This document shows positions 1 through 12,108 of a DNA stretch of 64,000 nt, piece by piece. The notes below the pieces were generated by a model that worked only from the letters and a program-made list of their open reading frames with translations, made no database searches and was not told where the DNA came from. The first letter of the stretch is position 1. Every line of letters begins with the position of its first letter. Source of the DNA: Undaria pinnatifida. Its lineage: Eukaryota; Sar; Phaeophyceae; Laminariales; Alariaceae. The stretch spans positions 6,235,396 to 6,299,395 of the forward strand of contig JABAKD010000014.1 of the NCBI GenBank assembly GCA_012845835.1. The letters are read 5' to 3'. A program made the position numbers and the translations under genes.

Positions 1-640
1 AGCCCCATCGTGCCAAGTATAGACTGCACTGGCACACGTTGTCGAATGATCCGCGATCGCGGGAAGGCATAACAAGCGCATGCCTCTGGCACATGCATGT
101 ACCTGCCTGTGGAAACCTCTGCACGCGGTAAGGGAGAGGAAATACTATGCCTATGGCTCAACATCATTTGGAAAGCCCTCGACAGCAGTATGCACGGAGC
201 CCCTGGCAATTTTAGGTACCGGTACGTACTAGTGGCGTATTCAGACCACTAGTCTACATACTTGGCACCTGGTACCAGGTACCTGTTGTTGTTGTTCTCA
301 CATTTACTCGCATAATCAAGTCCGTGGTCACAGGACAGGCTCCAGTCATTCTGAAGCTGAGGAATACCCCATGGAAAAAACACAAACAACCCAAGGTGGT
401 ACACGCATAGACTAACTATATCACAGCTGACGCAATTCATGCCTCCACCAGAAACATTTAAAAGTGAAATCGGGAGTCCGTCTACGATGTGCCAGGTCTA
501 TACCGGTGCATACGTCTCATTACTCGCGCCTGGAAGAACCGACTATACCGCTCGCCACCCCAAGAAAGACTACCAGGTATTATAGTCTATATTACACGTA
601 GTATCTATCACTACGCATACGCACGACAGACGCAAGTCAA

Positions 641-800
641 TTGGAAAAAAGAAACAAAGAAAAACTAAGAAGAGAAAGGAAAGGAAAGAAAGGAGAAGAA
701 AGCGAAAAAAGAAAACGAACAAGGAAAGAAAAGAAAAGACAAGAAAAGCAAGAAAAGGCAAGACAAAAGAAGAGGAAGCAAGGAAAGGAAATGAGAAAAA
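641..800 (+). repeat. Purine-rich (GA/A) tract
   Basis: About 160 bases are almost entirely A and G on the plus strand, in irregular AAGAAAAGG-like runs. It produces Lys/Arg/Glu-rich frames on one strand and Phe/Leu/Ser-rich frames on the other, neither convincing as protein. Polypurine tracts like this can adopt triplex structure; that is inference. Confidence 0.8.
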
Positions 801-999
801 AAATGTCATACCAGCAGACCCTACGATGTAGGAACTGGCTAAAGACGGCATTGGGCTCATAGCGGCTATCAAGTGCATCATCAATGGCACTGGGGAGAGA
901 ACGCAACATGGCCAAGAAGTCAGGGCGGCCATTAGAAGGCCCACAACTGTCAAGACGATGATGGCCAAACCCATACTTCAGTCTTATGGGCATGCGTGC

Positions 1000-1073
1000 C
1001 CCCTCCCCCCCCCCCCCCCTTCCCCCCTTCCCCCCCCCCCTTCCCCCTCCCCCCGGCCTACCCCTCCCCCCCC
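1000..1073 (+). repeat. C-rich homopolymer tract with CT interruptions
   Basis: Long runs of C are broken by TT or CCT. The polyproline and polyglycine frames over it are artefacts of the tract. Similar C/G runs recur across the window near 10320, 24882, 30140, 31290, 38406, 55478 and 58330. Confidence 0.85.
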
Positions 1074-1798
1074 AGGTACCTACACACCAGTAGTACTTCG
1101 TACACGATACTGCTTGCTGCTGTACGTCGTTCACTTTCGCTTCCGATCGCGAAAAGTAAATCATCAACAGCAGCAGTCTGCCAACCTGTACGGATGTAGC
1201 AGCCGGCTAGAAGGCTAAGCTCCACGAGGCGCGATATTCAATATCCATGTACACATCCGCCAAACACACACCAGAGGGGAAGGAACGGTATACATAACAA
1301 GGGCATTGGTCTCCACCTACCTGAAGCGTTTCTACCAGATACCACACAGCAGCACCTTCGACGGTTTCAACGCAGCTTCGGCGGTATCAACGGGGGGAGT
1401 CGATAAACCTTCAGATTCGTCGAAGTGAAGGGATCTCGCGGACCCATAGCCTGTTGGGATGCCTCGTTGATGGGGGGGGCTTGGCAGGTGGTAATATAGC
1501 ACAGGTTTTAGGGCTGGTATAAATAGTGGTCAAGCTATACCTAGCTGGCGCTTCGAAAAAGAGGAAGGAGCGGCATGACGCACGCCACACGATAGGGCGT
1601 TTTTCTTTTCTTTTTTCCCGAGACATTCCTCTCTTTACAGGGAGCTCGATTATTTTTTCGCCAAATTACCCAAGACTGATGCTGACTACTAGACTGAAAG
1701 TAAGTGCAACCAGGCGGTGAACAAACCCGATGCCCTGTTGTATACAAAAGTATTCGTTTGGCGGAAAAAAATGACGGTCGAGATCCCCGACGATTTTG

Positions 1799-2070
1799 GA
1801 TGCGTATTACAACGATAGAGGTGCACCACTTTCTCTCTGAGGTTCCTCAATTTGAGAGCTTAAGACATGACCTTCTTAACCCAAAAAATATTTTCATAGA
1901 GAAGCTAAAACTGCTGCACCAGATGACCAAATCCTATGGCCTAGGTAATACAATGAGAATCGTGAACAAAAATGACCTATTTCTCCGACGATTTTGGGTT
2001 AAGGGGCCCCGTCTTATTTCAGAAACCATTTCCGACGAAAAGTCCTACCTCTATTATCGTTGCACGCGTC
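1799..2070 (+). mobile_element. MITE copy, GACGCGTG family
   Basis: The copy starts with a degenerate form of the family terminus ending ACGATAGAGGTGCACC and finishes with the inverted terminus ending GCACGCGTC. Inside it shows the family landmarks in order: GGTTCCTCAATTTGAGAGCTTAAGA, then GACGATTTTGGGTTAAGG, then CAGAAACCATTT. About 272 bp long. It has no coding capacity; an open frame crosses it by chance. Confidence 0.8.
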
Positions 2071-3646
2071 TTGTTTCGGTTAAAGAACGCCGTTATTTTC
2101 AGGAAAACAAAACAGCCGAAAAATGCCAATTAATCTGTCGTAGCACGGCGCCGTCTAAAACATGTTCAATACTTGGGTATGCATGCCTTGTGGGCCAGAA
2201 AGGCTTGAACGAGTGGTGTGATCCAATGCACTTTCGAAGTCCCAGCACTCTTCTACTCTGTGAAGCGCACATAGAGTAGATCGATGTGGATCAGACAAGA
2301 CACAGAGTGAGCAAGTAGGGTGCTGCACCAAATAGTCTCGAACTCTATTACATTCTAACTGCTATGCTAGAAGCCTATCTATGACGTCCTAGAGTATCCA
2401 CGTGGCGCGCGAGAAGCTTTTCGAGCTTCTGGAGTGTTACCAACAAACCGTCCTTACGCACGTGGAACCATTCACTCTGTAATGTTTGTTATACAAGAGA
2501 GCTTCGCCGGCGCTCATGATTCGGATAGCCGAAATCCCTGGGTCATTTCGTTGCCGCGTGTTGGGGTATCTGTTTACGCGCTCACTTGCAAGATCAACTA
2601 TATAGTCACACTTGTACATACCATCTGAGGTAACTGTGTCGTATGCCAGGGAGAGGGTTGCAGCAAGATGAAGACACATAGAACCACTTGCTGTGAAGTC
2701 GGGCACTCCCGAGGTCGCCCTCGGCATGTTCTCCCACCTCCTCAGCCATTTTATCACCGTCTCTTCATAGCTGCCTAACTACTCACCCGACGAATCGATC
2801 TGGGTATGGATATTTTGGTACTAGGCTAGGGACTTAAATGATCAAGACTGCGACAACCTTTGAGCTTGTGGAGACGTGAGTTCGAGCCTCGCAGAGTCTT
2901 ATAGCAATTTGCAAAGCAGTGTTGCTCATTTTTTGTTTTACATTTTTTGGGGTGTGCCTTTTTTCTTCTACGTCTTGGGCCGCATTTTGTTTTTTAAATT
3001 GTATTGTTTTGGGAAGTGGTCAAAAGGGGGGTAAAAACATGTTTCCCGGGGTTTTCGGTAAGTTGGGGGCAAAGGGATAAAACAAGACCACGGCACGTGC
3101 CCGCGCACGCCCCATACGGCCTAAGAGCTTCGATTCTAACGCGCACGCATGACACCCGCAGCCCATGCCGAGCGCGTGCACACCGTTTTTTGTTTTCGGG
3201 CAAAAGGCATTGGGGCTAACAGCCACGGCGAGAGAGGGGGCAACGTAATCCCCCCTTCTTCATACAGCGTGGGGGATATTCCCCGCAAAATCTACCAAAT
3301 GAGGTCTTTTGGGGGGAATGTGTTTTCCTCTGATTCCAGAGGCAGGAATCTCCTGTATGATTTTTTTTCTTTTTGTTTTGTTTTCTGCGCCTGTACATCT
3401 TAGTTCGTAGGCGGACCTGATTATTTTTTAGTCTGTGGATCTCTACCACCTCTCGCTGACCGCTTTCCCGGGCTGTTACTTCGCTGAGGCGTTCTCATTC
3501 CTAGCCTGCAACGGCCGGCTTCGCAGATCCGCCCGCTGATCACCGTAGCGCCTGCACGAGGCCTTCAGGCATCGAGACAATTCGGAACAAACGCCAAACA
3601 AGGAATTGGTACACGACTAAACTTTTATTCCGAATAGGTCCCAAGG
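2071..3646. other. Non-coding stretch, nothing recognised
   Basis: No domain-bearing frame is visible. A tRNA-like TpsiC arm (loop TTCGAGC, 5 bp stem) sits at 2876-2892, but no proper D arm precedes it. A T-rich segment lies at 2925-3010. Confidence 0.45.
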
Positions 3647-4505
3647 GTCTTCCATGGGACATTCCATGGGCATCCCATGGGTCGTCCCATGGGTATCTCA
3701 TGGGTATCCCATGGATCATCTCATGGATCATCCCATGGGTATCTCATGGGTATCCCATGAGTATCCCATGCGTCATCCCATGGGCACCCCATGGGCATCC
3801 CAGGGGATATCGTGGGCATCCCATGGGCACCCAATGGGCTTCCTATGTTCATCCCATGGAACATCAAGTGAGCATCAAGTGGGCATCCCATGGGCAATCA
3901 ATGGGCATCGCATGGGAATATCATGGGCATCCCGTGTGATATCCCTTGGGCATCCCCATGGGCATCTCATGGGAGTCCCATGGGACACCCCGTGGGCCTC
4001 CCGTGTGGGCATGCCCGGGACATTTCACGAGCACCTCATCGTGGGCATCCTATTGGCATCCCGTGGGATGTCGTGGGCATCCGATGGGATGTCGTGGGCA
4101 GATGGGCACCCCATGGAATATCCCATGTAACATCCCATAGGTGACATCTCGTGGGCATTCCGTGGGTGTCACTACAGGATATCGTGGACATCCCGTGGGA
4201 CATCGCGGGCATCCCATGTACATCTTATGGACACCCCATGGGCACTCATAGGACATTCGATGGGCAACCCGTGGTCAACATCCCATGGGACACCGTGGGC
4301 ATCCCATCCCATGGAACATCCCTTGCGCATCCCATGCACATGCCGCGGGATATCGTGGGCGTCCCATAGGCATATCCCTCGGGAAGGGTATGAACACCCA
4401 ATGGTTCGGCAAAGCCAATAAGTGGAACTGCATGGAGGTACAACACTAGACTTGTACTCCGAACATCTCGCTATTGGCATCCCGTGGGACATCCCGTGGA
4501 TGGGT
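3647..4505 (+). repeat. Degenerate 11-12 bp minisatellite, core CATCCCATGGG
   Basis: Dozens of copies of an 11 or 12 base unit built around CCCATGGG run from about 3647 to 4385. After a short interruption a few GTGGGACATCCC copies follow up to 4505. The core is self-complementary, so either strand can fold into short hairpins. The unit length alternates 11 and 12, so no frame is kept. Open frames rich in Met-Gly-His-Pro-Trp across it are by-products. The array runs directly into the TGGG array that marks the start of duplication unit 1. Confidence 0.92.
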
Positions 4506-4507
4506 CC

Positions 4508-4612
4508 ATTGGGTGGGGGGGGGGGGGGGATGGGTAGGTGTGGGTGGGTGGATAGGTGGGTGAGTGGGTTGGTCGGTGGGTGGATAGGTGGGTGGGTGGG
4601 ACAGCGGGTCAG
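4508..4612 (+). repeat. (TGGG)n array, left edge of duplication unit 1
   Basis: A G run of about 14 is followed by TGGG/TAGG/TGAG tetramers. The sequence right after it (GTCAGTG..., then TACTTTCTGGAC) is matched after the TGGG array near 33060. The array is therefore the homologous boundary of the two tandem units. Runs of GGG spaced by single bases have G-quadruplex potential. Confidence 0.88.
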
Positions 4613-4619
4613 TGGTGTG

Positions 4620-7443
4620 GTTGTGTCAGTGCGTGGGTCGTTGATAAGACGGAAGAGGACACCATTTACTTTCTGGACGCAACTGGGGAAGCATATCAAC
4701 CAAACGTACTAGCAGGGAGAGTGTGGTTCTACGGTAGCCCCCCCAACTTTTCTTTAACGAAATCGCCGGTTTTGAAACCAGCTCCTGGCCGTATCTCCTG
4801 AAATACGGTCCCCCTTACCACCCGGACGTCATCGTTCAATAGTCCTCCGCAAACAAAATAATATATGCAGATACTCTTTTCATAGCATCCTTCCTCGTGT
4901 CGAGCAGCCATGAAACGTTCGTTAAAGAAAACCGCTGGTTTGGGGGGGGGCTATCGTAGAATCAGTCGAGAGAGGGAATGCAGTTTCGTTATTATGAAAT
5001 ATGTGGGGTACCGCTTATAGCACCTACCGCATATTTGTCGATGCGTGTGACATGTACACACTTGCGTATGCATGGAATCTGAAAAGGGGGATATAGCATC
5101 TACTGGCAGGTATAGGCAAATCAAATTCTAATGGCAGCGTATTCGTCCAGCCAACACACGGGATTATAAGAACTTTAGACTAGAGCATGGGTGATGTAGG
5201 GGTTAGTTTTTTTTCATATGTGTCTAGACGCAACAGAATGTGTTCTGCGCAACACTTCAAGCGAATTAAGTTAATAAGTGTACCCCAGCCGCCCGTTCGA
5301 GTGTGGTCCGGAGCCAATGCTGCTCAAACACAGGTGTCTCAAACGAGCAACGCAAGGTATACATGTTGACAAAACTCGACGACTTTGAACATAAAATTAG
5401 AATGACACCTCAGCTAGCTCTGCGTTATCGATAACTTCGTCCAAAAACTCATATTTTAGTAGTTCAAAACTGCATGTGTTATGCGTCGATGCCGCGTGCT
5501 TGGGGTTTTGACGACCTTACGACTTTGTGGCATCATCCACCGCTCGTGTCGTCTAAGCTTGGGATATTTAAATACTGAGAGAAAAAGTATACTGCACAGG
5601 TGTAGCAAGAATATTTTTAAGAAATGTAGTGAGCAACAACACAGCGTGCGTCAAGCCTTCCACCCAACTCTTGCGAGCCTCGGCGGGGTGAAGTCGTCGA
5701 AACTATCACGGCATTCATTCGCACACGCGCTGCAGCGTCCGCAGGAACTGATTCGCGTGCGTCACAAAATAAAAGACCGGGGAGCGGGACAACAGCACCC
5801 CTCACCATCTCTTAAAAATACGCCCGCGGGTTGTTGCGCGCTGCACCAACAACCATGAAATTTTGAATCAAACGAACAGTGGATCAAGGGATACACTCGA
5901 ATTGATAAAAATATATTGATTTGTGTGATGGACACGGATTCTAAGCTTGCCCCCACGCCTTCGTTTCTCCAAAGATGACTCGAACCATCCAGCGCATCAA
6001 GCCATGCCGCCCAAAACACCAAGCAGCTCACAAGAGGAAGACCTACAACCCTACAAGAATACACCCAAAGTTACAAATCGCCTTACATGTATGCATACAC
6101 AACAACTTTTGAGTCAAGGGCGTTCCACAACCTCCCACCCTTGGACAGCGATCGAGTCACACATTCCTCCCTATCGAGATCTACCCACAAGAAAAGACGA
6201 ACTCGACCTCACCTCCAACATGCTCAAAAGTTACAAAACGTTCGAAGCGTGTATTTCTACAGCGCGCTTTAGACGAGCCGCGCACCAGGACACCGAACTC
6301 GTGAGTCCAAAACTCGTGCCCTTTTCCTCGCGCACGTCATGTTTGCCTCGCCTTCGTCAACAGTCAACCGCGACAAGTACGAGGCAACAAGGGGGCTACA
6401 AACTCTTGTTTTGTGGTGGGTTTCGTTCAACTCTCCGTCCTTGTTGTTCGAACTCAAAAACGGCCCCATTTGCTACGTGTCCGGTTACATGCCACACACC
6501 AGTTAAGAAGTGGAGGGGATGCCACACAGCACAACCCCTGCCAAAACATCCAAAATGTCAAAACGTTTAACGTACGGCTCTTGGCTCAAGAGCCACAAGG
6601 ACACTTGAGCAAGTCCCCATTTTTCATCCACACACGCATAATTTCCTCTCGTTTTCGACAGCCGGCGGCAACAATACCACCGAACCGAAATCATCTACAG
6701 CGGCCACATCTACATGTGATATTCCACGGACACTACTGACGTTCCCCGCGCGAACAAGAAATCAATCTAGCGGACACATCTGCATGATAATTTCGCGAAA
6801 CACCAGCAGCCAAACATTACCATAATTCCGTATGTCCCCAATACATCCGCGGCGGTGTACTGCGAACACCCGAATATATCTATCGAAGACAGGAACGCGT
6901 GCTAGGTCATGCTCAGTGCTTGTCACCGTCGGCATCATGGTTGCAGCTGAGTGTACGATCACATTTTAACACACGACCAACGCTCTCCCCAACACTGCCG
7001 TTCGGGTGTCTCCAACCAGAGGTACTATAATCCCCCGAATCAACAGAAGGATGTTCATGTCAGAACTTTTCCAGTGGCTGAAAAAGGGCCTTGGTATTCA
7101 GTCTACCCTCCACCTGGGTGCCAGACTTCTGCACACGGTCCGCATCGCCATTGTTCCTCAAGCACGCACTAATCACCCCCCAGCAGCCACGTGATCACAA
7201 TTCCACGAACACGACACAACGGTCGGCCCTCTCGAAGAATCAACAGAGCCCCCACCCACCACACGCTTCACCCAAAAAAATACGGGGAAACAAGAGTTTG
7301 GATACAGCTGTTATATAATAATGGTACACGACGATATAGGCAAGCCATCTTGCCTTCTAAGGGTGACGGCTTGAGGAGCTATATACCTCATCGGGTAAAC
7401 TGGAGGCCGAACCCGATGACCCATGAGACCTAAGTATACCAAA
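4620..7443. other. 3' flank of gene 1, no gene recognised
   Basis: This 2.8 kb region is repeated in unit 2 (about 33070-35540). Its longest open frame (5947-6570) is broken in the unit 2 copy, so it is probably not coding. The inverse complement of part of it (6590-6780) resembles the 3' flanks of genes 2 and 4, and 54715-54830 near gene 5 resembles it directly. The flanks therefore duplicated together with the genes. Confidence 0.55.
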
Positions 7444-7863
7444 GACGCGCTTGCTACGCTAGAAGTGGACCATTTTTATTCTGGCCCAGGGTTCTTGCTC
7501 TTTGGGAGCTCAAGACCTCTCCCAGAAACTGATTTGAAGGAAAATAAACTGCTACCTACCGCAGATGAAAAACCTCATAGCCTTGGTACCCGACGAGAAT
7601 CGCGCAAAACAGAATGGCCTCCATTTCCGACGATTTTGTGTCAGGGAGCCCCGTCATTCAGATACAGTTTCAGCCAAAAAAGAGGCATACCTTAATACCT
7701 CCGACGATTTTGGGTTAAGGTGCCCCGTCATTCAGAAACCGTTTCAGCCAAAAAAAGGTTTAACTTAATACCTCCGACGATTTTGGGTTAAGGAGCCCTG
7801 TCATGCAAAAACCGTTTGAGTCAAAAAAAGGTGTACCTTAATGCCTCTATCTTAGAACGCGTC
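7444..7863 (+). mobile_element. MITE copy with internal triplication
   Basis: The element begins GACGCGCTTGCTACG and ends GAACGCGTC, both slightly decayed family termini. The segment TCCGACGATTTTGGGTTAAGG through GGTATACC occurs three times in tandem, starting at 7626, 7700 and 7773 (period 73-74 bp). This makes the copy about 420 bp instead of about 280 bp. The unit 2 counterpart has the same triplication. Confidence 0.85.
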
Positions 7864-8319
7864 AAAAAATCGTTTTTACTGAACACACTGATGTGACGAG
7901 TGAAATTCCGACGATTTTAGGCGGAGTAAGGAGCCCCGTCATTTTACATAAAGTATGTGTTTTATCCAAAATGTGCTACATCTAGACTTTACATCGTGGC
8001 GCGCGTCTTACACTGAAGATAGTGTTGAGGCAAGCGCCCTTTCTCAATTTAGAACTCTAGCTCTAAAAATAGAGACCAAACATCTCGATTATATTCGTCA
8101 GCGGGGCTCCGTGCTGTAAGATATCCCCGTCTCGGCGACGGACTGCGAGCACCGCGCAACTACAGAAGAAGAACACATGTCGTGGTTTAAAGTGCTACAT
8201 CGCCACTTTGCTCCGCAACCACTACTAGACCCATATCTTCAACGCTGTTTAATTAGTACGAGCATAAATCTCCCGAAACGAACCAAAAGAACACATACAT
8301 ACTATATGTGCAACAGTGT
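7864..8319. other. 3' end region of gene 1
   Basis: This segment lies between the expanded MITE and the stop codon of gene 1 and probably includes its 3' UTR (minus strand). No separate gene is visible. It is matched at about 35960-36409 behind gene 3. Confidence 0.5.
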
Positions 8320-11300
8320 TCAGTGCTTGTCGTTGCCGCCATTGCCGTACTTCTTGCTTTCGTCGTCGTCGAGAAGGCCGCAACGCTGCAGGCACATACG
8401 CTGAGCCTTGGCGGGCGCCTCCGGCAGAGACGCGATGAGGTTCTTGAGGGTGGGGTCGTCGAAGTTCAGCGAAGCCTGCAACAACAAAGTCCACGATGAT
8501 AAGAGCCAAGCAGGCACCAAAAGAAAACAAGAGGAAAAGGTAAGAGGTATGGGTGGGGCGATGAGCAAACAGCGCGCGCAGGACCTCTCTTGGGCCACCA
8601 GAATAACTCAGCATTCGCCTATGGCAGGCACACAGCAGTATCCTCGTGCAATATGGCAATACACACCCCGGCTTCTAGCGATTGCAGGCCTTGCCAGAGA
8701 TGATGCACGGCACACCACAGCCGCTGAGCTAGCCAAACAAGCGCTGACTGCTCGCGGCGTCGAATGTATGTCTGAACAGCCTCGACGCGCATCCTTCCAA
8801 CAGGCCTAACGTCACCCCCCTTCTGTGCGAGCTTAGCTCCTTCAAAACTCTACCGACGTACTTGGAGGGGGGCGGTTCTGTTTGGTAGTACTGTATAGTA
8901 GTGGCGAGCAGGCAAGCCTCCAAACGGAAAGAGTAAATTTGATAGGCCCTCCCAGCTACGGGGTATCGCCTTAAGTCGGTTTGGGTTGGTAGAATCGCGA
9001 GTCGTGTCATACGACCATACACCCATATGCCTGCAACTTGCGCCGGAGAGGGTGTCTGCTTTGCAGGGTCAAAAGCCCCGGAAGTTAAAAAAACTCGCGC
9101 GGGAACAACGCATCCACAAGCACGGAATCCTCATATATAGTCATCTTCCTTGCGGATCTTTCTGATGTGTGCATGTTGCGCATTAGTCGGCCGGAGCGCG
9201 TGCTGCGAGAAGTTGACTCGCGCGGGGGTGGGCCAAGCCGGTTGGGATGGTTTTAATGCCATCAAACTTCTCTATACGGGCTTGTTTTAGCCTACCAAAC
9301 CGATTCCGGATTAAGAATAGCCTCTAATTTACTATAAGTTGCTACAGAGTGTGTTGCTGGATCTACAGTACAACGACGGTGAATGAAGTGCACTTAAAAC
9401 ATAAAGAGTCGACTTGTGTTGGCCGGCCATGTGAAACAAGAGCGTTTTAGCTTACCTGGATAGCCTCGCTGGGAAGCTGGAAGAAGTTCGTAGTAATAGT
9501 CACCACCCCGGGGTCCTCGGAGTTAAGCGCGGCCAGGAATGTCGCCGGCTCGCAGTCGAGGTTCTGCTGGTAGTGGATGAGGCCTTGGGGGAAGAAGGCC
9601 ACGTCGCCCTCGTAGAGGTCGTTGACGACGGCACCCTCGCCGCCGTTTTCCTCCACGAACGCTACCCGCAGTTGGTTGCCCTTGATCGTGTAAAGCATCT
9701 GCACGCGTGCAGCGACGAAGAAGAAGGGAAGGGCGGTCAACGTCAGATATATCTGCAACCAAAAAGGTTCGAACGGTGGGTCAAGATACTTGCCGTCGAA
9801 CACCGTCTCGGCGGAGTGGATGTTTTGCAAATCTATCGGAACGTGTGATATCTAATCTGGAACCCGTCCTAGCTCTTCTTTCATTGTGTTCTCGCCACAA
9901 GCTCTACATTAGTGCTGTAGCAATTTTTCTCCGGTCGGGTTTCAGCGACGTCCGCTCTTCGTTTGACCTCGATCTCTGAAACAGTTCCGCGGTCAGTATT
10001 CGTACACAGTACTATAGTGTGCCAGATACACTTAATAAGCTATACCCTCTGTTGGTACCAGAATACAGTGTAGCTGTGGTAAACAGTTTTAAAATGTATT
10101 GATTTCTAACCTCTGTGGCGCGGGGGTGCACGTGAGGCAGGTTGATCGCGCAGGGTCCGAGGTTAACCAAGGCCATGGAGATGCCCTGCCCCTCCAGAGC
10201 GGCAAGCTGGTTGAGGTTGACCCCGCGGAGCTGGAATCCGTCGACGAGGTTGGATGGTTCGGGTCCGCCAAGGCTGAACGCGAAGTCGTCCTCGTTGAAC
10301 AAAGTTATCGCTTGCTGCAAGCGGGGGGGGGGGGTATGGACGAAAACAGCAGCAGTGGTATCGATTTGTTACAGCGAGGAAGGGGCAAGAAGGTATCACG
10401 CTTATACTACTAGTAGAGTGGATCCCAACGACATAACAGCAACCGGATTGCGCCGAGAGGGGTATATTGTGTGTCACATTTAGGCCAGTGTAAGCATGTG
10501 TGTCGGATTATGCGTCAATGCTCCTACTCATTAGTACACTGTAGGTGCACTTGGGACGCAGTATGTGGTTGCTGCCACCGACGTGGGTGGGGTGGTGCCG
10601 TCGGCTTTGTTGCTATATCAAGTAGTTGCTGGCTCTCTGTTTCCCCATTCTCATGTTTGTCGTGCCGTCCTTTTGTTTCACTCATGTGTTGTCCCTCCTG
10701 AGTTTTTCCTCTTCACTCCCCGCTGCATCCCTGCTTCCCTCATTGTTTCCCAATGTATTTTGTTATTTGTTTACTCTTCTCTTGATTATTTTTTCCTTGG
10801 AAATAGACCTGGTGTTGTGGCTTCATACATTTGGTCCTGGTATTCATTGCGGTTGGCCTTGCATCCATGGCCAATAACCGCCTTTCTGTACGTAGGTGCA
10901 ATGTGTATCTTCGTCTGGTAGTTGTTGTGACTACAGCTAGCTTGTCTCTCTGGGAAGCATCAGCACCGGACACCTGTTGTGATGGATTTATAGTCTAGAT
11001 TGGTACTTAAAATACCATTTTAACGTGAACACACATCTATCTCTGGTACGTAGTTGTTTCTTTTTTTCTCATCCCATTTGTTATCTGGAGCCGCACTTTG
11101 TATTTCTCTTTCTCGCTCCCTAGACGTACCTCAGACCCAGGTGCGCTCGCTAAGCAGGCTCTTCTCCCCCCCACTCCCCTCTACCCTGCGTGCCTTCACG
11201 TGGATCTCGAGAAGACTCGGGAACCTTTTCTTCTCTCGTCGACTCGCATCGAAATGCACTTAAACCCACGCTGTTATTAATAGGCGCTCTCGGTAGTTGT

Positions 11301-12087
11301 TTCCTTTAAACCCAAAAGCCCGACCCACGTGAGGTTCGAACCCCGAAACAAACTCCAGCAACATTCGAGGGTACCCACTAGACCACCGGGACGACCGGTC
11401 CCACACCACAGGCGGATATAGCATCGAAGAAAACATCGTGTTGACGGGTCATTACAGTATAACAGACCGAATGGTCTAAAAAAAGGCAATGTGTTCACAG
11501 GTCAGTACGACATGGCAGCTGGGGTATTTTGTCCAAACTGCTGTAACACGGTTAACATACAACGAAGAACAAGCGAGTTGAGTCGTGAAGGAGTGGCCTT
11601 CATCTGGCTTCAAGTCGTCGGTAAAACGACGTAGCACACACATATACATGCAAACATAGACTATCTGTAGTGTGGCTCAAGACACAGACACCAGGGCAGC
11701 TACGTCGCTATGGTATGTGTGCCATGACACGTGCTACTGCTTGCTGTAGGACACGTACTAGGCATACGGTGTGTAGTGTCACAAGCACGGCCAATCCTAC
11801 AATACTACAGTATCCAGCAACGACGTCGTCACCATTTAGACTAGACTACAGACTATATCGTACCTGTGGCATGATGTACAGTACCTGGGAATACGTAAAC
11901 ACATACAGGCATGCCGCGTGTACTACGGTAAGTATCACAAGCAAGACATCGCCTGCACAACCGGCCAAGGCAGTGATCAATATCGTACCTGTGCCGTGAC
12001 GGGAGTGGTGGCCTGCGCATCAGCAGCAGAAGTGAAAGTCACGCCCGCAGCGACGAGGCCAACAGCAGCGCAGAAGGACGTCTTCAT
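8320..12087 (-). CDS. Germin-like (cupin) secreted protein, gene 1
   Basis: Exons on the minus strand are 12087-11989, 10314-10111, 9698-9456 and 8475-8320. All junctions are GT-AG and phase 0, giving 233 aa. Exon 1 encodes a signal peptide (MKTSFCAAVGLVAAG...) cut near the Ala-rich stretch before ATTPVTAQ. Exon 2 ends with PHVHPRATE, the first cupin box: ligands His94, His96 and Glu101, with the conserved Gly six residues after Glu lying in exon 3. Exon 3 carries the second germin box GDVAFFPQGLIHYQQN with His143. Exon 4 adds an alpha-helical-looking segment with MCLQRCG and a Gly/Asn/Lys tail. Germins and spherulins of this fold bind Mn and are usually secreted; any oxidase or structural role here is inference. 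It pairs head-to-head with gene 2. Gene 3 is a near-identical copy (Glu/Asp change in LYEGDV, Ser/Asn in the tail). Confidence 0.92.
11319..11392 (-). other. tRNA-like sequence in intron 1 of gene 1
   Basis: On the minus strand there is a good A box (TGGTCTAGTGGGTA) and a good B box (GGTTCGAACC) at about tRNA spacing, 74 bases in all. Acceptor and TpsiC stems pair only partly and I cannot fold a clean anticodon arm. It is best read as a tRNA pseudogene or tRNA-derived repeat. A homologous copy sits at 39439-39512. Confidence 0.3.
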
Positions 12088-12108
12088 TTTGCAGCAGTAG
12101 TACAAGGA

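Larger units (their letters stand above)
1..1798. other. Left flank without a recognisable gene
   Basis: I see no coding region here with recognisable domains or plausible exon structure. The reading frames that exist come from low-complexity DNA: a purine-rich block at about 641-800 and a C/T block at about 1000-1073. The rest is unique-looking sequence with short palindromes around GGTACC near 220-290. Confidence 0.5.

Noticed and set aside
1704..2279. 191 aa plus-strand frame
   Set aside because: Most of it is a MITE; the frame is chance.
2437..2757. 106 aa minus-strand frame
   Set aside because: No recognisable domain, no splice or promoter context, and no second copy to compare with in the window.
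2830..2900. Possible tRNA gene
   Set aside because: The TpsiC arm is good and the length is about right, but the D arm and A box are missing and the anticodon stem is imperfect.
3654..4130. 158 aa Met/Gly/His/Trp-rich plus-strand frame
   Set aside because: It is a by-product of the CCCATGGG minisatellite. Unit lengths of 11 and 12 bp do not keep a frame.
5947..6570. 207 aa open frame in the gene 1 flank
   Set aside because: The homologous unit 2 sequence (34089 onward) breaks the frame after about 100 codons. No domain is recognised.
9573..9848. Plus-strand frames antisense to cupin exons (also 10099-10413, 37656-37934, 57485-57844)
   Set aside because: They are shadows of conserved GC-rich exons on the minus strand; the sense frame carries the cupin motifs.
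10565..10921. 118 aa hydrophobic plus-strand frame antisense to intron 1 of gene 1 (copy at 38651-39007)
   Set aside because: It is open in both units, but the duplication is too recent for this to show selection. No domain, and it lies in an intron.
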